Below, one piece after another: positions 58,776 to 64,000 of a stretch of DNA of 64,000 nt. The stretch lies in NCBI RefSeq assembly GCF_000935025.1, contig NZ_CP010836.1, positions 2,108,001 through 2,172,000 on the forward strand, in the 5' to 3' direction. Both the position numbers and the translations under genes were made by a program. Each line of letters begins with the position of its first letter. The stretch's first letter is position 1. The notes below the pieces were generated by a model. The model was not told the origin of the DNA and searched no databases. It saw nothing but the letters and a program-made list of their open reading frames with translations. This DNA is from Sphingomonas hengshuiensis (GTDB lineage: Bacteria > Pseudomonadota > Alphaproteobacteria > Sphingomonadales > Sphingomonadaceae).

Positions 58776-59729
58776 ATGAGCCGGGGGGTTTCCATCATCG
58801 AAGCACGGATCGCAGACACGGCGGATGGCTGGCGTCTCGATCGTGCGCTTGCCGATGCAGTGCCGACGATGTCGCGCGAGCGGCTGAAGGCGCTGATCTC
58901 CTCGGGCCAGGTCACCGGCCCCGAGGGGCTGGCCCGCGATCCGGCGCGCAAGGCGCCCGGCGGCGCGGTGTTCAGCGTCGCGATTCCCGAGCCCGAACCC
59001 GCGCACAACATCGCGCAGGACATCGCGCTGACCGTGGTGTTCGAGGACGAGCACCTGATCGTGATCGACAAACAGGCCGGTCTGGTGGTCCACCCGGCGG
59101 CGGGCAACCTCGACGGGACGCTGGTCAACGCGCTGCTCCACCACTGCGCGGGGCAGTTGTCCGGGATCGGCGGCGTCGCCCGGCCCGGCATCGTCCACCG
59201 GATCGACAAGGACACATCGGGGCTGATGCTCGCCGCAAAAACCGATCGCGCGCACGAAGGTTTGGCGCGGCAGTTCAAGTCCCATTCAATCGATCGCCGC
59301 TATAAGGCTATTGTGTCAGGACAGCTCAAAACGTCGGAAGGGACCGTGAACGCCAATCTCGGGCGATCGTCGACCAACCGAAAGAAAATGGCGGTGGTCC
59401 GAGAGGACCAGGGCAAGCACGCGATCACCCATTGGCGTAAACTTCATCAACTTCGGGATGCATCGCTGGTCGAGTGCCGGCTCGAAACCGGGCGGACGCA
59501 TCAGGTGCGGGTGCACATGGCGTCGATTGGTCATCCCTTGGTAGGGGATCCGGTGTACGGAAGTACACGTCCTCAACACCGCCAGCTTCTGGCAACCCTG
59601 GGTTTCCAGCGGCAGGCGTTGCATGCGGCCCATCTAGGGTTCATTCATCCGGTGAAAAGCCACGCTTTGGCGTTCGATAGTGAAATCCCTGCGGATATGC
59701 AGGAACTGTTCGATACTCTTGTCGTATGA
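58776..59729 (+). CDS. rluD: RluA-family 23S rRNA pseudouridine synthase (RluD-like)
   Basis: A 317-residue enzyme. The S4 RNA-binding domain (WRLDRALADAVPTMSRERLKALI) precedes the catalytic domain with HRIDKDTSGLMLAAKT (catalytic Asp), LETGRTHQVRVHMASIGHPLVGDPVYG and LHAAHLGFIHPV. RluD makes pseudouridines in 23S rRNA helix 69; RluC or RluA specificity cannot be excluded. It is followed by rpoH. Confidence 0.92.
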   Translation: MSRGVSIIEARIADTADGWRLDRALADAVPTMSRERLKALISSGQVTGPEGLARDPARKAPGGAVFSVAIPEPEPAHNIAQDIALTVVFEDEHLIVIDKQAGLVVHPAAGNLDGTLVNALLHHCAGQLSGIGGVARPGIVHRIDKDTSGLMLAAKTDRAHEGLARQFKSHSIDRRYKAIVSGQLKTSEGTVNANLGRSSTNRKKMAVVREDQGKHAITHWRKLHQLRDASLVECRLETGRTHQVRVHMASIGHPLVGDPVYGSTRPQHRQLLATLGFQRQALHAAHLGFIHPVKSHALAFDSEIPADMQELFDTLVV

Positions 59730-59782
59730 TTTATGTGGCGCCGTCCTTCCGGACCGGCGCCCAGTGAAGGGAGAATGTGATC

Positions 59783-60688
59783 ATGGCTAGCGGCAGCAAT
59801 GTCCCCGCGACGATCCCCGCACTCGGCGGAGAGGCGAGCCTCGACCGCTATCTGGCGGAGATCAAGAAATTCCCGATCCTGGCGCCCGAGCAGGAATATA
59901 TGCTCGCCAAGCGTTTCCAGGAGCATGGCGATACCGAAGCTGCGGCACAGCTCGTGACGTCGCATCTGCGCCTCGTGGCGAAGATCGCGATGGGCTATCG
60001 CGGCTATGGCCTGCCGGTATCGGAGCTGATTTCCGAAGGGAATATCGGGCTGATGCAGGGCGTGAAGAAGTTCGAGCCCGATCGCGGCTTCCGCCTCGCC
60101 ACCTATGCGATGTGGTGGATCCGCGCCTCGATCCAGGAATTCATCCTGCGCTCGTGGAGCCTCGTGAAGATGGGCACCACGGCGGCGCAGAAGAAGCTGT
60201 TCTTCAACCTGCGCCGGATGAAGGCCAAGCTCGATGCGTTCGAGGACGGCGACCTGAGCCCCGAGCACCTCGCCAAGATCGCGACCGACCTGGGCGTGAC
60301 AGAGGACGAAGTGACGTCGATGAACCGGCGCATGTCGATGGGCGGCGACACGTCGCTCAACGTGCCGATGCGCGAGGATGGCGAGAGCCAGTGGCAGGAT
60401 TGGCTCCAGGACGATTCGCCGCTGCAGGACACCGTCGTCGCCGACGCGCAGGAAGCCGATGTGCGGCATGAGATGCTGACCTCGGCGATGGACGACCTGA
60501 ACGAGCGCGAGAAGCACATCCTGACCGAACGCCGGCTGACCGACGACCCCAAGACGCTGGAAGAGCTCAGCCAGGTCTATGGCGTGTCGCGCGAGCGGGT
60601 GCGCCAGATCGAAGTGCGCGCGTTCGAGAAGCTGCAAAAGGCGATGATGCGGCTGGCGGGCGAAAAGCGGCTGCTGGCGGCCGTTTGA
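59783..60688 (+). CDS. rpoH: RNA polymerase heat-shock sigma factor RpoH
   Basis: A 301-residue sigma-32: region 1.2/2.1 LDRYLAEIKKFPILAPEQEYMLAKRF, 2.2-2.4 SHLRLVAKIAMGYRGYG, ISEGNIGLMQGVKKF and FRLATYAMWWIRASIQEFILRSWSLVK, the RpoH box region TTAAQKKLFFNLRRMK, and 4.2 YGVSRERVRQIEVRAFEKL. The ATG at 59783 has AAGGGAG 9 nt upstream; the GTG at 59777 is too close. It overlaps mtgA (TTGA). Confidence 0.95.
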   Translation: MASGSNVPATIPALGGEASLDRYLAEIKKFPILAPEQEYMLAKRFQEHGDTEAAAQLVTSHLRLVAKIAMGYRGYGLPVSELISEGNIGLMQGVKKFEPDRGFRLATYAMWWIRASIQEFILRSWSLVKMGTTAAQKKLFFNLRRMKAKLDAFEDGDLSPEHLAKIATDLGVTEDEVTSMNRRMSMGGDTSLNVPMREDGESQWQDWLQDDSPLQDTVVADAQEADVRHEMLTSAMDDLNEREKHILTERRLTDDPKTLEELSQVYGVSRERVRQIEVRAFEKLQKAMMRLAGEKRLLAAV

Positions 60689-61503
60689 TCCCAACGCCAC
60701 CGCCGCCCGGTCGGCCCCCATCCCCCGGCTTTGATCCGGCGGCGGGCCCGCCGCTGGGTCCGCCCCCGATGCCCGATCTCGCCCCCTTGCGGGCGGCGGA
60801 AGCATCCGCTCGCCGCCGCAAGCCGCTGTGGCGCCGCGCGCTGGTGTTCGTGCTGCGCGCGGTGGTGGTGTTCGTGGTCGGGTCGCTGCTGTGGGTGGCA
60901 CTCTACAAGTTCGTCCCCCCGCCCTTCACGCTGACGATGGCGGGCGATGTGATCGGGGGCCACGGCGTCACCAAGCGCTGGATGCCGCTGTCGCGGATCG
61001 ATCCCAGCATGGCCCGCGCCGCAATCGCCGCCGAGGATTCGCGCTTCTGCCAGCATCATGGCTTTGACATCGACGCGCTGGAACAGGCCTATCGCCGCAA
61101 CCAGAAGGGCGGGCGCATCCGCGGCGGGTCGACGATCAGCCAGCAAACCGCCAAGAACGTCTTTCTGTGGCAGGGCGGCGGCTATTTCCGGAAAGGGATG
61201 GAGGCGTGGTTCACCGTCCTGATCGAGAATATCTGGGGCAAGCGGCGGATCATGGAAGTGTATCTGAACGTCGCCGAGACCGGGATCGGCACGTACGGCG
61301 TCAACGCCGGAGCGATGCGCTATTTCAAGCATGACGCATCCCGCCTCACCTCGCACGAGGCCGCGCAGATCGCCGCGGTGCTCCCGCTTCCGAAGAAGCG
61401 CGCCGCGATCGATCCGCGCGGGTTCACGCGCCGTTATGGCAACACGATCAGCAAGCGGATCGGCGTCGTGGCAGGCGGCGGGCTCGACGCCTGCCTGCGC
61501 TGA
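60685..61503 (+). CDS. mtgA: Monofunctional biosynthetic peptidoglycan transglycosylase MtgA
   Basis: A 272-residue GT51 enzyme polymerising lipid II. A Pro-rich cytoplasmic N-terminus is followed by one membrane helix (RALVFVLRAVVVFVVGSLLW), then the catalytic Glu region AAEDSRFCQHHGFD, GGSTISQQTAKNVFLW and KRRIMEVYLNVAETG. A TTG at 60685 overlapping the rpoH stop gives coupling; an ATG at 60769 would drop 28 Pro-rich residues and is also possible. Confidence 0.92.
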   Translation: MIPTPPPPGRPPSPGFDPAAGPPLGPPPMPDLAPLRAAEASARRRKPLWRRALVFVLRAVVVFVVGSLLWVALYKFVPPPFTLTMAGDVIGGHGVTKRWMPLSRIDPSMARAAIAAEDSRFCQHHGFDIDALEQAYRRNQKGGRIRGGSTISQQTAKNVFLWQGGGYFRKGMEAWFTVLIENIWGKRRIMEVYLNVAETGIGTYGVNAGAMRYFKHDASRLTSHEAAQIAAVLPLPKKRAAIDPRGFTRRYGNTISKRIGVVAGGGLDACLR

Positions 61504-61791
61504 TCAGTCGATCTTCTTCGCCGCATCCTTCGCCGCGCCGCCGACGTCCTTCGCCGCATCGCCCACGCTTTCGGCAGCGCTGGTGACGGCGTTGGTCTTG
61601 ATATTCTCGCGGTTGTTCTGGTTGATCAGATACACCGCGCCGACGATCACGGCGATCAGCAGCACCAGCCCGATCAACAGGCCACCTCCACTGCTGCGGC
61701 GCTCGACGATCACCGGGCCAGTCGCCGTTTCGGTCTCGACCACACGCTCGCCGGTCACGCCGTCGGTGCGCTCCACAACGCGTTCAACCAT
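61504..61791 (-). CDS. Small membrane protein with amphipathic AAKD-repeat tail
   Basis: A 95-residue protein: a charged Val/Glu/Thr-rich N-terminus (about 34 residues), Gly-rich hinge, one membrane helix (LLIGLVLLIAVIVGAVYLI) and a tail with repeated A(A/G)KDxxGAAKDAAKK, as in LEA/apolipoprotein-like stress proteins. AGGAGGAG precedes the ATG. An EcfG-like promoter lies upstream, consistent with general stress control. It abuts mtgA end to end. Confidence 0.7.
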   Translation of the reverse strand: MVERVVERTDGVTGERVVETETATGPVIVERRSSGGGLLIGLVLLIAVIVGAVYLINQNNRENIKTNAVTSAAESVGDAAKDVGGAAKDAAKKID

Positions 61792-61820
61792 GTCACTCTC
61801 CTCCTGATACCTGGCGGCGC

Positions 61821-61846
61821 AACCGGCAAGTATAGGAGATTGTTCC
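61821..61846 (-). promoter_or_regulatory. EcfG-like promoter
   Basis: On the minus strand GGAAC (61846-61842), a 17-nt spacer and GGTT (61824-61821) match the EcfG consensus except for the first base of the -10 (CGTT). It is about 30 nt upstream of the 95-residue membrane-protein start. Confidence 0.6.
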
Positions 61847-61859
61847 GCTTTCGATGCGA

Positions 61860-62183
61860 TCAGAACGGCAGCTTGAAGCCCGGCGGAAGCGGGATGCCGC
61901 TGGTCATCTTGCTCATCGCCTCGTTCGACGCCGCATCGGCCTTGGCGCGCGCATCGTTGAGCGCGGCGGCGACCAGATCCTCGACCATGCCCTTTTCCGA
62001 CGGCGACAGCAGCGATTCGTCGATCGTCACGCCGATGATCCGGCCCTTGGCGGTCGCCTTGACCTTCACCAGCCCGCCGCCCGATGCGCCCTCGACTTCG
62101 ATCGTGTCGAGGTTCGCCTGTGCCTTGGTCAGTTCGGCCTGCACATTCTGCGCCATGGCCATGATGTCTTCGAGGCTCTTCAT
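61860..62183 (-). CDS. ybaB: YbaB/EbfC nucleoid-associated protein
   Basis: A 107-residue dimeric DNA-binding protein: MKSLEDIMAMAQNVQAEL, VEGASGGGLVKVKATAKGRIIGVTID and LVAAALNDARAKAD. It overlaps the dnaX stop by 4 nt, the usual dnaX-ybaB pairing. A recR gene is not adjacent. Confidence 0.93.
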   Translation of the reverse strand: MKSLEDIMAMAQNVQAELTKAQANLDTIEVEGASGGGLVKVKATAKGRIIGVTIDESLLSPSEKGMVEDLVAAALNDARAKADAASNEAMSKMTSGIPLPPGFKLPF

Positions 62184-63793
62184 GCCTGCATACTCCGTCG
62201 GGTGGTCCAGCCGATCAGTTCGGCTTCAGGGAAGGAAACGAGCGCCGCCGCCACCAGCGGCGATTGCAACACCGCCGCGCGCTCGGCGGCTTCGTTCGCG
62301 GCCTGCTCCTCGCGCAGCGTCGGGGCGTCGCTTTCGACGAGCTGCAGCCGCCAGTTGACCCCGGTCGTGTCGCGCAGCGCCGCGGCGAGATCGCGGAGGA
62401 AATCATGCGGCAGGCTCCGCGCCGCGCCGAAGTGCACGTCGGCGCCGTCGAAGCGCACCGGGCGCAGATAATCGCGCACCTGTTGCGCAAGCTGGAGCCG
62501 GCGATTGGCCTCCAGATGCGCGGCAAGCTCGGCCATGCTGCCCGGCATCGCGGGCGCGGCAGGCTGTGCGGCACCGGGGGCGGCAGGCGCGACGGCGCCG
62601 CTGGCGATCTGCCGCGCCAGTTCGCCTGGGTCGGGGAGCTGCGAGGCGTGGATCACGCGCAGCAGCGCCATTTCGCACGCCTCGATCGGCAGCGCGGCCT
62701 TTGCCACTTCGTCGTGCCCGCGCAGCACCAATTGCCAGAGGCGATGCAGCGCGGGGAAGGACAGCCCCGACGCCCAGCGTTCGAGCGCGCCCAGTTCCTC
62801 GGCGGACTGGCCCGCAGTGGGCACGCTGCCCAGCTTGACCAGGGTGACGCCGTGGACGGTCTCGAGCAGCGTGCGCAGCACCGCCTGCGGATCGACGCCA
62901 AGGTCATATTGCCCGCGCAGCGACGCCAGCGCGCCGAGCGCGTCGCCCGCCAGCAACAGGCCGAAAAGGTCGCGGATCGCGCCGCGATCGGACAGGCCGA
63001 GCATCGCGCGCACCGCTTCGGCGCGCACCCCCTCGCCTTCGATCCCTGCATGCGCGATCGCCTGGTCGAGGATCGACAGCCCGTCGCGTGCCGACCCCTC
63101 CGCCGCGCGCGCGATCAGCGCCAGCGCCTCGGGCTCGGCCTCCACCCCTTCCGCCTCCGACACGCGGGCGAAATGCGCGGCGAGCAGCTCGGCGGGGATG
63201 CGGCGCAGGTCGAAACGCTGGCAGCGCGACAGCACCGTCACCGGCACCTTGTTCACTTCGGTCGTCGCGAACAGGAACTTCACATGCGCGGGAGGCTCCT
63301 CCAGCGTCTTGAGAAGCCCGTTGAACGCCGCCTTGGACAGCATATGGACTTCGTCGATGATGTAGATCTTGTAGCGCGCCGAGACTGCCGAATAGCGCGA
63401 CGCCTCGATAATCTCGCGGATGTCGTCGATGCCGGTATGGCTGGCGGCGTCCATTTCGATCACGTCGATATGCCGCCCCTCGGCAATCGCGCGGCACGGC
63501 TCGCACACCCCGCACGGATCGATCGTCGGGCCGCCATGGCCATCGGGCCCGACGCAATTGAGCGCCTTGGCGATCAGCCGCGCGGTCGAGGTCTTGCCCA
63601 CCCCGCGCACCCCGGTCAGCAGGAAGGCATGCGCCAGCCGGTCGCGCCGAATCGCATTGCCCAGCGTGGTGACCATCGCGTCCTGCCCGATCAGTTCGCT
63701 GAAGGTCTGGGGCCGGTATTTGCGCGCCAGGACGCGATAGGCCTCGGCCTTTGGCTGGGGCGGTTCGTCGAGGCTTAGGAAGGAATCGGACAT
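62180..63793 (-). CDS. dnaX: DNA polymerase III subunit gamma/tau
   Basis: A 537-residue clamp-loader ATPase. It shows YRPQTFSELIGQDAMV, Walker A GVRGVGKTSTARLIAKALNC, zinc cysteines in NCVGPDGHGG...CGVCEPC, the Walker B region YIIDEVHMLSKAAFNG, and the sensor-1 and SRC region LSRCQRFDLRRI. A tau-like C-terminal domain occupies about residues 400-537 but is shorter than in E. coli. No A-run programmed frameshift site was noticed. Confidence 0.96.
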   Translation of the reverse strand: MSDSFLSLDEPPQPKAEAYRVLARKYRPQTFSELIGQDAMVTTLGNAIRRDRLAHAFLLTGVRGVGKTSTARLIAKALNCVGPDGHGGPTIDPCGVCEPCRAIAEGRHIDVIEMDAASHTGIDDIREIIEASRYSAVSARYKIYIIDEVHMLSKAAFNGLLKTLEEPPAHVKFLFATTEVNKVPVTVLSRCQRFDLRRIPAELLAAHFARVSEAEGVEAEPEALALIARAAEGSARDGLSILDQAIAHAGIEGEGVRAEAVRAMLGLSDRGAIRDLFGLLLAGDALGALASLRGQYDLGVDPQAVLRTLLETVHGVTLVKLGSVPTAGQSAEELGALERWASGLSFPALHRLWQLVLRGHDEVAKAALPIEACEMALLRVIHASQLPDPGELARQIASGAVAPAAPGAAQPAAPAMPGSMAELAAHLEANRRLQLAQQVRDYLRPVRFDGADVHFGAARSLPHDFLRDLAAALRDTTGVNWRLQLVESDAPTLREEQAANEAAERAAVLQSPLVAAALVSFPEAELIGWTTRRSMQA

Positions 63794-63851
63794 GTCAGCC
63801 CACCCTAGCCGGACACGGGCCGGGTGTCGAAGGGCGAGCGGCGCCGGGGAG

Positions 63852-63963
63852 GCGAAGTTTACGAAGTTTAGGCGTGTGCGGGTCTGCGCCCACCCGGTTC
63901 CCTGCGCGCGGCCATACCCATGGCGGCGGCGATGCGGGAGTGCGAAGTTTACGAAGTTTAGGC
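63852..63963. repeat. Direct repeat of a double AAGTTTA motif
   Basis: A 22-nt unit built on AAGTTTACGAAGTTTA occurs at 63852-63873 and, unchanged, at 63942-63963 (period 90 nt). Each unit is itself a tandem of GAAGTTTA. The rest of 63794-64000 is GC-rich and carries no supported gene. It lies just upstream of dnaX and may hold its promoter. Confidence 0.7.
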
Positions 63964-64000
63964 TTCCGCGCGCATGCGGGCACGCGCCCCCGCGCGCGCG

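Noticed and set aside
63795..63983. 62-codon minus-strand frame with PKLRKLR twice
   Set aside because: The peptide repeat simply reflects the duplicated nucleotide motif; there is no ribosome site and no other protein-like feature. The DNA repeat is reported instead.

Overview
The window looks like chromosome from a high-GC alphaproteobacterium of the Sphingomonadaceae, most likely Sphingomonas or a close relative. The evidence is the strong G/C bias at third codon positions, a psp cluster driven by PspF, a ChpT-type histidine phosphotransferase, a large TonB-dependent receptor, GGAAC-N17-CGTT (EcfG-type) general-stress promoters, a sphingomonad-like chemoreceptor and the protein families in general. 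The species assignment is inference. I see no rRNA, tRNA or CRISPR array. The one clear RNA gene is RNase P RNA.

Layout. 1-17 kb: end of a sulfur-assimilation operon (DUF934 protein, cysH); a large IPT/TIG-repeat protein with a glucanase-like C-terminus; an Hsp70-like chaperone; dnaB; UPF0262; cdd; an M2 peptidase; a hydrolase; a marR-emrA-emrB efflux operon; asd; and an orphan chemoreceptor. 17-22 kb: a DPP-IV-like peptidase, then a truncated DUF2383 gene abutting an IS30-family element that is itself split by an IS256-family element with an exact 8-bp target duplication. 22-29 kb: the conserved ffh-rpsP-rimM-trmD-rplS ribosome/SRP operon, interrupted between rimM and trmD by an ArsR/SRPBCC pair, an oppositely oriented flavin oxidoreductase and a VapBC module whose toxin gene overlaps trmD. 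29-40 kb: a GGDEF-EAL protein, DUF924, mtaB-ftsY-yciB, a polytopic membrane protein, sodB and bioFDA.

39-44 kb holds the most distinctive system: pspF, a sigma-54 promoter, a 36-residue membrane microprotein, pspA, pspB and pspC. These are followed by five further very small membrane proteins. Four of the five repeat a C-terminal coiled-coil module related to that of PspB, and PspC carries a variant of it. This looks like an expanded phage-shock (envelope-stress) operon built by duplication.

44-55 kb: sufE, a secreted PPC-like protein, a [2Fe-2S] protein, a J-domain protein, rnpB, an AmpD-type amidase, and a compact cheA-cheW-cheY-cheB-cheR cluster with no receptor of its own. The CheA has a short degenerate receiver tail. 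An orphan CobT-like VWA protein separates cheA from chpT. Next come a 32-bp perfect inverted repeat, an EcfG-controlled 48-residue membrane protein and a response regulator lacking its phosphoacceptor Asp. 55-64 kb: a TonB-dependent receptor, a JAMM peptidase, rluD, rpoH, mtgA, a second stress-promoter membrane protein, ybaB-dnaX, and a direct repeat at the window edge.
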